Assembly (NCBI GenBank): GCA_023418915.1 | Contig: JAEZYU010000034.1 | Coordinates: 13,931 to 77,930, forward strand | DNA: 64,000 nt | Reading direction: 5' to 3' | DNA from: Bacillota bacterium | Lineage (GTDB): Bacteria; Bacillota; Clostridia; Acetivibrionales; DTU013 | Part shown: positions 40,954-50,014 of the stretch, in pieces | Layout: each line of letters opens with the position of its first letter | How positions within the stretch are numbered: position 1 is the first letter of the stretch | Made by a program: the position numbers and the translations under genes | Notes under the pieces: model-generated | Told to the model about the DNA's origin: nothing | Seen by the model: the letters and a program-made list of their open reading frames with translations, nothing else | The model's database searches: none

Positions 40954-41524
40954 CATACAAGGCGTAATCCGATATTTTTGTGTAAACCCGTTTGTTCTCT
41001 ATCTGCTCGCTTTTAAATAGATTTACTGTTCTTACCTCTATGGGACCAGAGGAGTGACTTCCAAAAGAATTCTTTATTTCTTCGAATGGGCATTCAAATA
41101 CTATATCCTGGCCGATTGTTATATGCGGAGTATATCGCCTTTTTTCTCTGGGAAAGCCTAATGACCATATGGAATCATCGATCTCAGCTGCCAGCTTCCT
41201 CAACATGGGTATATCGCCGCCAAGTCCAAGCCACAGAACGCGGATCGAATCCCTTCCCTGAAAGACCCCAATTTCTGACAGGTTCAGCCTGAAAGGCCTG
41301 TGTGCTGCGCAGATGTTGATCAATGATGCATCAATGGAGTTCTTCTGCTCCATAGTTATATCATCGAGGAACTTCAGTGTAAGATGAAAATTGCTGCTGT
41401 GTTTCCACCTGCCTCTGACTGCATATTTTCTGAGCCTTTGCTGCAGTTCATTTATATAGTTTTTGTGATCATTATTTAAATCGATACCGATAAATGATCT
41501 GATATCAATCATCCCTTTTCGCAT
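40949..41524 (-). CDS. thpR: RNA 2',3'-cyclic phosphodiesterase (2'-5' RNA ligase family)
   Basis: A 191-aa 2H-phosphoesterase. Its two catalytic HxTx motifs are HLTLKFL near residue 44 and HITIGQ near residue 137, with IRSFIGIDL at the N-terminus as in ThpR/LigT. It hydrolyses 2',3'-cyclic phosphate ends of RNA. No good ribosome binding site separates the ATG at 41524 from the ATG four codons downstream, so the start is uncertain. It stands alone between convergent and divergent neighbours. Confidence 0.88.
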   Translation of the reverse strand: MRKGMIDIRSFIGIDLNNDHKNYINELQQRLRKYAVRGRWKHSSNFHLTLKFLDDITMEQKNSIDASLINICAAHRPFRLNLSEIGVFQGRDSIRVLWLGLGGDIPMLRKLAAEIDDSIWSLGFPREKRRYTPHITIGQDIVFECPFEEIKNSFGSHSSGPIEVRTVNLFKSEQIENKRVYTKISDYALYE

Positions 41525-41745
41525 ATTTTCAGGTAATTATATCACAGTTCCATAATAGCTAACAAATGCTTCGGATCCCATAGATATTCAAGCATTGCCT
41601 ATGGGTCAGCAGCAATTTTCATTCACTGTTTCAGACTGAAACTTATATACTGTAATGTACATAAATAAAACGACACCTTTATTTTTGGGTCGTTATGGTA
41701 CTGGTGAGTAAACTGCACAGATGACAGGCTGCAGGTGTTTTTGAT

Positions 41746-42528
41746 ATGGAGGGTGGTAAATTGGGTGCAATAGTAGAAGTACATAATTTGGGAATGAAGT
41801 ATCACTCGCTCAACGGAGAGGTTACAGCGCTTAAAAACATAAACCTGGCAGTGGAAGAGGGCGAATTTGTTAGTATAGTTGGGCCAAGTGGATGTGGTAA
41901 ATCAACACTCCTGTCGCTTTTAGCAGGTCTGCTGTTTCCATCTGAAGGGTCAGTAACTGTAGGCGGAAGGCAGGTGGCAGGGCCTGCGCATCAAGTCGGA
42001 TATATGCTTCAGAAGGACTATCTTTTTGAATGGAGGTCTATCTTTGAAAACGTTGTGCTGGGTCTGGAAATAACCGGAACGCTAAACAGCCGGACCGGAG
42101 AATATGTTTCGGGACTGCTTGATACATACGGCCTTTCGGAATTCAAAGACAAATATCCAAATCAGCTGTCCGGAGGTATGCGGCAAAGGGCAGCTCTTAT
42201 AAGGACTCTGGCGACCAATCCGCAGATACTTCTGCTCGATGAGGCCTTCTCGGCGCTTGATTACCAGACCAGGCTTGCAGTGGCTGAGGACATTTACTCT
42301 ATTATCAAGAGGGAAAACAAAACCGCTGTTCTAGTTACACATGATATAGCAGAGAGCATCAGCATGGCTGACAGGGTCGTTGTACTGACCAAACGGCCCG
42401 GGACTATAAAAAGTATTTATAATATCAGCCTGACCTGCGACAGAAAAACGCCGATGAGCTGCAGAGAAGCTCCGGAATTCAGATACTATTTCAATAAGAT
42501 ATGGAAGGACCTTGATATACATGTATGA
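41746..42528 (+). CDS. NitT/TauT-type ABC transporter ATP-binding protein
   Basis: A 260-aa importer ATPase. The Walker A motif is GPSGCGKST, the Q-loop is MLQKDYLF, the signature is LSGGMRQR and Walker B is LLLDEAFSAL. It belongs with SsuB/TauB/ThiZ proteins, which energise uptake of sulfonates, nitrate, pyrimidine precursors of thiamine and similar small molecules. ATG at 41746 is taken as the start. TTG at 41761 is an alternative because GGAGG lies 8 bp before it. The permease gene overlaps by 4 bp. Confidence 0.9.
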   Translation: MEGGKLGAIVEVHNLGMKYHSLNGEVTALKNINLAVEEGEFVSIVGPSGCGKSTLLSLLAGLLFPSEGSVTVGGRQVAGPAHQVGYMLQKDYLFEWRSIFENVVLGLEITGTLNSRTGEYVSGLLDTYGLSEFKDKYPNQLSGGMRQRAALIRTLATNPQILLLDEAFSALDYQTRLAVAEDIYSIIKRENKTAVLVTHDIAESISMADRVVVLTKRPGTIKSIYNISLTCDRKTPMSCREAPEFRYYFNKIWKDLDIHV

Positions 42529-43391
42529 CAGATCATTTATCAAAATTGCTGCATGGGGAGATGATCCGAATGAAAAACGATACCGTGATTTCAAATGAAC
42601 ATAAAGAGTTCCTGAAAAAGGTCAAGATGAGGAAGGTCTTTGTACTGTCTACACGCATACTTCTGCTGATCGCAATATTTGCACTGTGGGAGCTGATGGC
42701 TGTCCTGAAGCTGATCGATCCATTCATAACAAGCCAGCCGTCAAGGATAGTGGAGACTGTTGCAAACCTGTACAGGGAAGGAGAGCTGTTTTATCACACG
42801 TGGATAACATGTCTTGAAACAGTGATCGGATTTTTGTTGGGGACAATAGCCGGTACCTTGATTGCTGTCATCCTCTGGTGGTCTGAATTCCTGTCTAAGG
42901 TGCTTGAGCCTTACCTTGTTGTACTCAACAGCCTTCCGAAGATAGCGCTCGGCCCTATTTTCATAGTATGGATCGGGGCGGGACCGTCATCTATCATTGC
43001 TATTGCGCTGACGATATCGCTTATCGTCACGATCCTGGAGGTGCTAAACGGCTTCATTTCTGTGGACCAGGAGAAGATAAAGCTGGTCAGGACATTTGGA
43101 GCAAGCCGTGCACAGGTGCTGATGAAGGTGGTGCTTCCGTCGTCGTACCCGGTCATAATCAACGCATTGAAGGTCAATGTCGGGCTTTCATGGGTAGGTG
43201 TCATTGTCGGAGAATTTCTTGTTTCAAAAGCCGGGCTCGGATATCTGATCGTGTACGGAGGGCAGGTATTCCAACTGGATCTTGTGATGACAAGCGTATT
43301 GATCCTGTCCATTGCGGCTGCGCTGATGTATCAGGGGGTCGTATATATTGAAAGGTCACTTGTGAAAAGTGGAAAGCATACATCGTTATGA
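42525..43391 (+). CDS. NitT/TauT-type ABC transporter permease
   Basis: A 288-aa BPD_transp_1 permease with six predicted helices and the EAA-like loop VRTFGASRAQVLMKVVLPSS that contacts the ATPase. The start overlaps the ATPase stop (ATGA). A second ATG at 42570 has a stronger GGGGAG site and would shorten the cytoplasmic N-terminus by 15 residues. It works with the preceding ATPase and the lipoprotein encoded downstream. Confidence 0.9.
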   Translation: MTDHLSKLLHGEMIRMKNDTVISNEHKEFLKKVKMRKVFVLSTRILLLIAIFALWELMAVLKLIDPFITSQPSRIVETVANLYREGELFYHTWITCLETVIGFLLGTIAGTLIAVILWWSEFLSKVLEPYLVVLNSLPKIALGPIFIVWIGAGPSSIIAIALTISLIVTILEVLNGFISVDQEKIKLVRTFGASRAQVLMKVVLPSSYPVIINALKVNVGLSWVGVIVGEFLVSKAGLGYLIVYGGQVFQLDLVMTSVLILSIAAALMYQGVVYIERSLVKSGKHTSL

Positions 43392-43535
43392 TTTCAGGGA
43401 TACACAGGTGAAAATGCTGTCATGCTTGCTGAATGGCTAAATCAACCTACAGCGTACAGGAGAAAAGGACGTCAAGAAGAAATAAGGCTGTACATCGCAG
43501 CTTATGAAAAACAGCTCAAAGCACTATCAAGATAG
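43392..43535 (+). pseudogene. Coding-like remnant in frame after the permease stop codon
   Basis: After the TGA at 43389-43391 the same frame stays open for 47 codons, reading ENAVMLAEWLNQPTAYRR then KGRQEEIRLYIAAYEKQLK before TAG. The composition is protein-like, not intergenic. It could be a tiny gene starting at ATG 43424 (37 aa), the tail of a lost gene, or an extension lost by a stop mutation. I do not recognise the family, and permeases of this class do not normally carry such a tail. Confidence 0.4.
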
Positions 43536-43581
43536 CAATGAACTTTGAAAGCTGAAAAACATATCATAAGGGGGCAGATCA

Positions 43582-44586
43582 ATGAAAATAATCAGAACGC
43601 TTTTGACTGCTGTGCTCGTGTTGAGTCTTGTACTGGCTTTTGGAGCCTGTGGAGAAAATAAACTTGTCACGATAAAGCTCAGCGAAGTAACACATTCAAT
43701 TTTCTATGCGCCTCAATATGCGGCGCTGAACCTCGGGTTTTTCGAGGAAGAGGGGTTATCCGTGGACTTGATAAACGGCCAGGGAGCAGACAAGGTAATG
43801 ACGGCAGTACTGTCAGGCCAGGCGGATATAGGGTTTTCGGGCCCTGAAGCAGCTATTTATGTTTATAATGAGGGTAAAGAGGATCATGCGGTCGTGTTTG
43901 CGCAGCTAACCAAGAGGGACGGATCATTCCTTGTGGGCAGAGAGCCTGAACCGGATTTCAAATGGACTGATGTAAAGGGGAAATTCATAATAGGCGGCAG
44001 AAAAGGCGGAGTGCCTGCAATGACTCTGGAGTATGTGCTCAGGAAAAATGGTATAGTACCCGACAAGGATGTTGAGATGGACTCGAGCATACAGTTTGCA
44101 TTAATGGCGGGAGCCTTTACCGGAGGAATGGGAGATTATGTGGCGTTGTTCGAACCGGTGGCCTCGACTCTTGAAAGGGAAGGAAAGGGTTACATAGTGG
44201 CGTCAATAGGTCAGGACAGCGGTGAGATTCCCTATACAGCCTATTATGCAAAGAAAAGTTATATGGAAAAGAACCCTGATATAATACAAAAATTCACAAA
44301 CGCAATATACCGCGGTCAGGTCTGGGTAGAGAGCCATACGCCGGAAGAGGTGGCAGAGGCTATAAAGGATTCCTTCCCGGATTCCGATATGGAACTGCTC
44401 ACCACGGTGGCGAAGCGTTATAAGGATCAGGATGCCTGGAGTACAGATCCTGTAATGAAAGAGGAATCGCTGGCATTGCTTCAGGAGGTTATGAAGCAGG
44501 CTGGTGAGCTGCAGAAGGAGGCTCCCCACGAAGCACTGGTCAACAACAGCTATGCTCAGAAAGCTATCGAAAGTATAACGAAATAA
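43582..44586 (+). CDS. NMT1/THI5-like substrate-binding lipoprotein
   Basis: A 334-aa binding protein with a lipoprotein signal (lipobox LAFGAC, Cys23). The NMT1-like fold is visible in FYAPQYAALNLGFFEEEGL, INGQGADKVMTAVLSGQAD and GRKGGVPAMTLEYVLRKNG. It supplies the substrate to the preceding ABC importer. The protein resembles those for thiamine pyrimidine precursors, sulfonates or nitrate, and sequence alone does not decide between them. No thiamine genes or TPP riboswitch are nearby. Confidence 0.88.
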   Translation: MKIIRTLLTAVLVLSLVLAFGACGENKLVTIKLSEVTHSIFYAPQYAALNLGFFEEEGLSVDLINGQGADKVMTAVLSGQADIGFSGPEAAIYVYNEGKEDHAVVFAQLTKRDGSFLVGREPEPDFKWTDVKGKFIIGGRKGGVPAMTLEYVLRKNGIVPDKDVEMDSSIQFALMAGAFTGGMGDYVALFEPVASTLEREGKGYIVASIGQDSGEIPYTAYYAKKSYMEKNPDIIQKFTNAIYRGQVWVESHTPEEVAEAIKDSFPDSDMELLTTVAKRYKDQDAWSTDPVMKEESLALLQEVMKQAGELQKEAPHEALVNNSYAQKAIESITK

Positions 44587-44619
44587 TTAGTTCTGCTATA
44601 TCCTTTTACTGATTTGATA

Positions 44620-44656
44620 AAAACTGCTGACATATTATACTGCCAGCAGTTTTTTC
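44620..44656 (+). terminator. Intrinsic terminator after the ABC importer operon
   Basis: AAAACTGCTG (44620-44629) pairs with CAGCAGTTTT (44644-44653), followed by further T residues. Confidence 0.88.
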
Positions 44657-44801
44657 ATTATTGCTGCAGATGAAAAAAACTGTTGAATCAAACAGGTTGA
44701 CTATGGCATAGTTGATAATGTATGGTAGAATAATGGAAGCAGTAGTTAATCTCTAAAAGACTGTTTACAGTTCAATGAACATATCCGAATGGAGGTATCT
44801 T

Positions 44802-45857
44802 ATGAGTGTAGAAAAAAGCTTTTTTGGAAGCATGCAGGATGGAACAGTAATAAATTTGTACAGGCTGAGGAATAAAAGCAATATGTCTGTCGGAATTATC
44901 AATTACGGAGGGATCATTGTTGATATCAATGTACCTGACAGGAATGGACATATAGACGATGTGAATCTTGGCTACGACAACCTGAAGCAGTATCTGGAGA
45001 GAGGCCAGTATTTCGGGGCGCTTATCGGCAGACATGGCAACAGGATAGAAAATTCCGAATTCGATTTAAACGGCATAACATATCGTCTGGCAAAAAACGA
45101 TGGTAAAAACCACTTGCATGGAGGTAACCGCGGATTTGATAAGGTGGTATGGCAGGCCGAGATAATTGATAACGAAGGCGTTCAATCACTGCAGCTGAGT
45201 TATATGAGTCCTGACGGCGAGGAAAACTACCCCGGGAACCTTGATGTGAAGGTCTTATACACACTTACTGAGGATAATGGCCTCAGGATTGACTATAATG
45301 CCATTTCAGATAAGGATACAGTAATAAATCTTACAAACCATGCATATTTCAATCTGTCAGGCCATGCATCCGGAGGCATATTGGATCATCAGATCATGAT
45401 CGATGCAGATCATTTTACTGTGATCAACGATGAGTGCATTCCGACAGGAGAGATCAGGGAAGTTGCAAATACCCCGATGGATCTGAGAATGCCCAAAGCG
45501 GTAAGAGACGGGATCAATTCAAATGATGAACAGATAGCATATGGAAACGGTTATGATCACAACTTTGTTCTTAAGGTCACCGGAGGAAAGCCTGAAAAAG
45601 CGGCTGAAGTGTACGACCCCAAAAGCGGCAGGCTTATGGAGGTATTCACAACAAAGCCCGGATTGCAGTTTTACTCAGGAAATTCTATTAATCACACCAT
45701 AGGTAAGGACGGCGCAGTATATGACACCAGGAGTGCTCTCTGTCTTGAGACTCAGTATTTCCCGAACGGGACAAGACACAAGCATTTCCCGTCGCCTTTC
45801 CTCAAAGCAGGTGAAGAATATAGACATACAACAATCTATAGATTTTCTGCAAGGTAG
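44802..45857 (+). CDS. galM: Galactose mutarotase (aldose 1-epimerase)
   Basis: A 351-aa enzyme interconverting alpha and beta anomers of galactose or glucose. The active-site segments GRHGNRIENSEF, HGGNRGFDKVVW, TNHAYFNLSGH (catalytic His) and CLETQYFPNG (catalytic Glu) are all present at family spacing. The start at 44802 follows GGAGG; the frame is open 9 codons upstream. The alpha-galactosidase at 8-10 kb would provide alpha-galactose for it. Confidence 0.94.
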   Translation: MSVEKSFFGSMQDGTVINLYRLRNKSNMSVGIINYGGIIVDINVPDRNGHIDDVNLGYDNLKQYLERGQYFGALIGRHGNRIENSEFDLNGITYRLAKNDGKNHLHGGNRGFDKVVWQAEIIDNEGVQSLQLSYMSPDGEENYPGNLDVKVLYTLTEDNGLRIDYNAISDKDTVINLTNHAYFNLSGHASGGILDHQIMIDADHFTVINDECIPTGEIREVANTPMDLRMPKAVRDGINSNDEQIAYGNGYDHNFVLKVTGGKPEKAAEVYDPKSGRLMEVFTTKPGLQFYSGNSINHTIGKDGAVYDTRSALCLETQYFPNGTRHKHFPSPFLKAGEEYRHTTIYRFSAR

Positions 45858-45938
45858 TTAAGACAGGGAGCGCATATGACGAGCTAGTTAAGTCTTTATA
45901 TAGTAACAGAGGAGTCTATATTACAAAGGCGGAATGAT

Positions 45939-46502
45939 ATGTCAGTCGTATTGGAAGGTATCCGGAAAAATCCCGTAATAGCAGCAGTAAGAAAGGAACA
46001 GGATATTGATGCCGCATTAGCCAGCGAGGCTCTTACCATTTTTTTATTGAACGGAGATATATTCAATATAAAAAGCATGGTGGACCAAATAAAAAAAGGC
46101 GGCAAGCAGGTATTCATCCATGTCGATTTTCTCGAAGGACTCGGCAGGGACAACAGAGCTATTGACTATGTTTCGCAGGTAGTCAGGCCGACCGGTATTA
46201 TCAGCACTAAGAGCAGCAGTATTAAGCATGCTATGAATGAAGGGATATTCACTATTCAGAGGTTTTTTCTGATAGACAGCCTTTCATATGATACTGCTGT
46301 GAAAACAGCACACACGGTCAAACCGGATGTCGTGGAGATCATGCCCGGCGTTATGCCCGGCGTTATTTGCAGGATATGTAGGGAACTGCCAATACCTGTG
46401 ATAGCAGGAGGACTGATCGAATCAAAAGAAGATATCATCGAGGTGATACAGGCCGGCTGTATTGCAGCTTCAACAGGAAAAAAGGAACTGTGGAGCATGT
46501 GA
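45939..46502 (+). CDS. glpP: Glycerol uptake operon antiterminator
   Basis: A 187-aa GlpP with PVIAAVRKEQDIDAAL, FLLNGDIFNI, HVDFLEGLGRD and PVIAGGLIESKEDI of the family. In Bacillus subtilis GlpP with glycerol-3-phosphate binds leader mRNA of the glp genes and prevents termination. A long terminator hairpin lies 157 bp downstream, ahead of the glycerol catabolic genes, and is its likely target. Start: ATG behind AAAGGCGG. Confidence 0.93.
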   Translation: MSVVLEGIRKNPVIAAVRKEQDIDAALASEALTIFLLNGDIFNIKSMVDQIKKGGKQVFIHVDFLEGLGRDNRAIDYVSQVVRPTGIISTKSSSIKHAMNEGIFTIQRFFLIDSLSYDTAVKTAHTVKPDVVEIMPGVMPGVICRICRELPIPVIAGGLIESKEDIIEVIQAGCIAASTGKKELWSM

Positions 46503-46658
46503 AAGCCGAAGGGATAGTATTGTTACGGTTATGATTGCGATGTACTATTACGACTGAGCACTGCTACAACAATATGGTATTAGACAATAAGACTGTTGCA
46601 ACTACTGAAATATGGCGGTATAATAAAGACAACTGAATAATATGTGCGGAGAATTGGA

Positions 46659-46706
46659 GTCACATTTAGATAAGGGCAGTAAGCCTTTGTTTAGTGTGGC
46701 TTTTTT
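46659..46706 (+). terminator. Leader terminator of the glycerol operon, probable GlpP target
   Basis: A stem of about 18 bp with one bulged U runs from GTCACATTTAGATAAGGGC (46659-46677) to GCCTTTGTTTAGTGTGGC (46683-46700). The loop is AGTAA and six T follow. It lies 30 bp before the start codon of the flavoprotein gene, so it must be overcome for expression. GGAGAATTGGAG just upstream is a candidate recognition element. The rest of the gap after glpP (46503-46640) shows nothing. Confidence 0.85.
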
Positions 46707-46735
46707 ATTTATCTGCGAATAAAGGTGGGGAAAAT

Positions 46736-48181
46736 GTGGTTTATGATGCGGCAATAATAGGAGCCGGTGTTATCGGAGCATTGGCAGCCAGAGAACTTTC
46801 GAGATATGACCTTAGGATCTGCATCCTGGAAAAGGGGTCTGATTCAGCCTGCGGTGCCAGCAAAGCAAACAGCGCTATAGTGCATGCAGGCTATGATCCC
46901 GTGCCTGGGACACATAAAGCAAGATTCAATGTAAGGGGCAATGAGATGTTCGAAAGGGTATCGAAGGAGCTTGATATACCTTTAAAGAGAACAGGCTCAC
47001 TGGTGCTGGCTTTCAATGAAGCTGACATGAGTGTTGTAAGGATGCTTTACGAGAGAGGTATAAAAAACAGAGTGCCAGGGATGAAGATCCTTGATTCGCT
47101 TGATAAGGTCATGAAAATTGAACCCAATGTCTCTCATGATGTGATCGGTGCATTACATTCACCGACTGCTGCAATAACCTGTCCCTATGAATTGATATAT
47201 GGCGCTGTTGAGAATGCAGTTGACAATGGTGTCGAGTTAATGCTCGAAACAGAGGTCAGTGATATTTCATTCGCTAATGACCTGTTTACGATCGGAACCA
47301 GCCGCAGCCCGATATTAAGCAGAACTGTTGTAAATGCAGCAGGCCTGTACTCAGACATAACAGCTGGAATGATCGGAGATAAAACCTTTAAGATCAAACC
47401 GCGGAAGGGCGAATATTTACTGCTCGACAAAAGTCAGGGACATATGGCGCACACTGTGTTGTTTCAGACTCCCACTGCGGCAGGTAAGGGTATACTGGTG
47501 ACGCCTACAGTTGATGGCAACCTTCTCATAGGGCCTACAGCTGAAGATGCCGATGACAGGGAGGAGCTATCGACTACCGCCTCAGGCTTGAGCGAAGTGA
47601 TCAAAGGTGCGCTGAGATCCATAGAGGGGATTGATTTTAAGCAGGTCATTACCTCATTTGCAGGGATGAGGGCTGTTCCGTCAGCAGGCGATTTTATTAT
47701 AGCGCCGTCGACTGTAAATAAAAGATTCATAAATGTTGCCGGCATTGAGTCGCCGGGATTGACAGCAGCTCCGGCCATAGCGGAATATGTTGCAGAGCTT
47801 TTAAAAGCATCCGGTCTGGAGATGAGACAAAGAGAGGATTTTGATCCTTACAGAAAATCAATAGCAAGGTTCAGTGAAGCAACTGACAAGGGAAAAATGG
47901 AGCTTATCAAAAGAGACAGTTTGTATGGCACAGTGGTATGCCGCTGTGAGCTTGTCACGGAGGCTGAAATCGTAGAGTCCATCCGCAGACCTGCGGGGGC
48001 AAGGAATGTGGATGCCGTCAAGCGCAGGACAAGATCGGGAATGGGAAGGTGTCAGGGCGGATTCTGCACTCCGAGGATCGCTGAGATCCTTTCGCGTGAA
48101 CTGGGCATCCCGATGGAAGGTGTTACCAAAAAAGGTGCCGGATCTGAATTATTTACGGGCAAGACAAAGGAGGCCTTCTAA
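46736..48181 (+). CDS. GlpA-like FAD-dependent glycerol-3-phosphate dehydrogenase with [2Fe-2S] domain
   Basis: A 481-aa flavoprotein. A DAO-type fold begins with the FAD motif IIGAGVIGALAARELS. It ends with a BFD-type [2Fe-2S] domain (VVCRCELVTEAEIVESIR, GMGRCQGGFC; four cysteines). In Clostridia this gene is followed, as here, by a second flavoprotein and a DUF1667 protein. The trio is taken to be an anaerobic glycerol-3-phosphate dehydrogenase analogous to GlpABC. The GTG start at 46736 sits behind AAAGGTGGGG; the open frame further upstream lies inside the terminator. The operon with glpP and glpK supports the role. Confidence 0.85.
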   Translation: MVYDAAIIGAGVIGALAARELSRYDLRICILEKGSDSACGASKANSAIVHAGYDPVPGTHKARFNVRGNEMFERVSKELDIPLKRTGSLVLAFNEADMSVVRMLYERGIKNRVPGMKILDSLDKVMKIEPNVSHDVIGALHSPTAAITCPYELIYGAVENAVDNGVELMLETEVSDISFANDLFTIGTSRSPILSRTVVNAAGLYSDITAGMIGDKTFKIKPRKGEYLLLDKSQGHMAHTVLFQTPTAAGKGILVTPTVDGNLLIGPTAEDADDREELSTTASGLSEVIKGALRSIEGIDFKQVITSFAGMRAVPSAGDFIIAPSTVNKRFINVAGIESPGLTAAPAIAEYVAELLKASGLEMRQREDFDPYRKSIARFSEATDKGKMELIKRDSLYGTVVCRCELVTEAEIVESIRRPAGARNVDAVKRRTRSGMGRCQGGFCTPRIAEILSRELGIPMEGVTKKGAGSELFTGKTKEAF

Positions 48182-49612
48182 ATGAATAGCAGCGATATCG
48201 CTAGAGCAGACAATATTGTGAGAGAAGCGGATATCATGAGAAAGGCTGATGGCGGGAGAGAATTCAATACAGTAAGAGAGGCGGATATCGTAATTATAGG
48301 CGGCGGACCTGCCGGGATGGCTGCGGCCATTGAAGCATCGCACAGCGGCATTAAAGATATTGTCATACTAGAACGCGACCGGAGTCTGGGAGGGATACTG
48401 CAGCAGTGTGTCCATAACGGCTTCGGACTGCAGTTGTTCGGAGAGGAACTAACAGGCCCGGAGTATGCCCAAAGGTTTATTGAGCAGGTGAAAGAACTGG
48501 GTATCGAAGTCAAGCTTAACACGATGGTATTTGATATTACTCGTGATAAGGTTATTACGGCTGTCAACAGCGAGGACGGACTGCTCAGGATAAAGGCGCA
48601 GGCCGTTATTCTGTCGATGGGATGTCGTGAAAGGACCCGCGGAGCGCTAAGTATTCCGGGAGCGAGACCTGCAGGGATATACACTGCGGGGACCGCACAA
48701 CGGTTTGTAAATATTGAGGGGTATATGCCCGGCAAAAAGGTCGTCATACTGGGATCGGGAGATATCGGACTGATCATGGCCAGAAGGATGACTCTCGAGG
48801 GTGCCGAGGTGAAGATGGTGTGTGAGCTCATGCCATATTCCGGAGGCTTAAAAAGAAATATCGTACAATGCCTCGATGACTTCGGCATACCACTGAAGTT
48901 AAGCACAACGGTAGTCGAGATCCACGGGAAGAAAAGAATTGAAGGGGTCACTATTGCAAAGGTCGATGAAAAGGGAAAACCGGTCAGTGATAGTTTTGAT
49001 TATATAGAATGTGATACATTACTGCTCTCTGTGGGACTGATACCTGAGAATGAGATCACAAAGGCCGCCTCTATCAATATGGACACAGCCACGTCGGGGC
49101 CGATGGTGGATGAGAATGGTGAGACCTCGATCGCAGGCATCTTTGCATGTGGTAATGTCGTATATGTCCATGACCTTGTCGATCATGTTACACAGGAAGC
49201 GTACAAGGCTGGTAAAGGCGCCGCCGAGTATGTTCTGGGTGATATTGGGCGCACAGCGAAAACAAGGCCGGCAGATGATGAGATAAATAATGCCAATGAG
49301 ATTCATGAAGCAAATAATGCTAATATGATTATGATTAAGCCGGGTAATGGAGTAAGATGTGTTATTCCGCAGTATATACACAGAGACAGTACGGAGGATA
49401 TAAGGCTGTTTTTCAGAGTTGGAGGTATCTATCGAAATATCAGGCTGGAGGTCAGGACAGATGGCAGAGTGCTGCACTCTGTCAGAAAGAAGATAGCCGC
49501 ACCTGGTGAAATGGAAAGCATAGGCCTTTCCGGAAATATGATCTCCGGTATCGGATCCGACAGTATAGAAATCGCCTTAACTTGTTGCGATGAGACTAGT
49601 TCTGATATATGA
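48182..49612 (+). CDS. Pyridine-nucleotide/FAD-dependent oxidoreductase of the glycerol operon
   Basis: A 476-aa two-dinucleotide-fold protein. The FAD motif is IIGGGPAGMAAAIEA near residue 39, the second nucleotide motif is ILGSGDIGLIMARRM, and a TSIAGIFACGNVVYVHDLVD segment closes the FAD site. It lacks the redox CxxC of thioredoxin reductases. It starts on the base after the preceding stop, with AAAGGAGG before it, so translation is coupled. The first 35 residues are a repetitive tail (ARADNIVREADIMRKADGG) and a NANEIHEANNANM repeat sits near residue 370. Both look like recent in-frame duplications. Confidence 0.82.
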   Translation: MNSSDIARADNIVREADIMRKADGGREFNTVREADIVIIGGGPAGMAAAIEASHSGIKDIVILERDRSLGGILQQCVHNGFGLQLFGEELTGPEYAQRFIEQVKELGIEVKLNTMVFDITRDKVITAVNSEDGLLRIKAQAVILSMGCRERTRGALSIPGARPAGIYTAGTAQRFVNIEGYMPGKKVVILGSGDIGLIMARRMTLEGAEVKMVCELMPYSGGLKRNIVQCLDDFGIPLKLSTTVVEIHGKKRIEGVTIAKVDEKGKPVSDSFDYIECDTLLLSVGLIPENEITKAASINMDTATSGPMVDENGETSIAGIFACGNVVYVHDLVDHVTQEAYKAGKGAAEYVLGDIGRTAKTRPADDEINNANEIHEANNANMIMIKPGNGVRCVIPQYIHRDSTEDIRLFFRVGGIYRNIRLEVRTDGRVLHSVRKKIAAPGEMESIGLSGNMISGIGSDSIEIALTCCDETSSDI

Positions 49613-49630
49613 TGAAGGGGGATTTGATTT

Positions 49631-49993
49631 ATGACTGGAGGCAGTGAACTGACATGTATCGTATGCCCACTCGGATGCAGGATATGCGTCACGGCCGGGG
49701 ATGACGGCAGCATAAAGGAGATTACAGGAAACGGATGTAAGAGAGGAGCAGCATACGCAGAAGCGGAATTTGTCAATCCATTGAGGATAGTCACTTCCAC
49801 CGTGAGAGTCAATAATGGCAGTATGCCGCTGGTTCCTGTAAAGACTGACAGGCCGGTGCCGAAGTCGTCTGTTATGGACTGTATGAAGGAGATAAACAGG
49901 ACAATAGCCACAGGACCTGTTAAAACAGGAGATGTGCTGATAAAGAATATTTTGAATACAGGTGCTGATGTGGTAGCTACAGGTAATGTTTAA
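49631..49993 (+). CDS. DUF1667 cysteine-motif protein of the glycerol operon
   Basis: A 120-aa protein with CIVCPLGCRICV at residues 9-20 and NGCKRGAAYAEAE near 38, the DUF1667 pattern. Such proteins accompany the two flavoproteins upstream and probably carry an iron-sulfur centre or assist electron transfer. The biochemical role is not established. The start is ATG 49631, 18 bp after the previous gene, behind AAGGGGGATTTG. Confidence 0.85.
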   Translation: MTGGSELTCIVCPLGCRICVTAGDDGSIKEITGNGCKRGAAYAEAEFVNPLRIVTSTVRVNNGSMPLVPVKTDRPVPKSSVMDCMKEINRTIATGPVKTGDVLIKNILNTGADVVATGNV

Positions 49994-50014
49994 AAATCAT
50001 AGGGGGGCATGCTA

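Noticed and set aside
41525..41745. TPP or other riboswitch upstream of the NitT/TauT-type importer
   Set aside because: No CUGAGA or other conserved aptamer core is visible; only a CCCATAG-CTATGGG hairpin.
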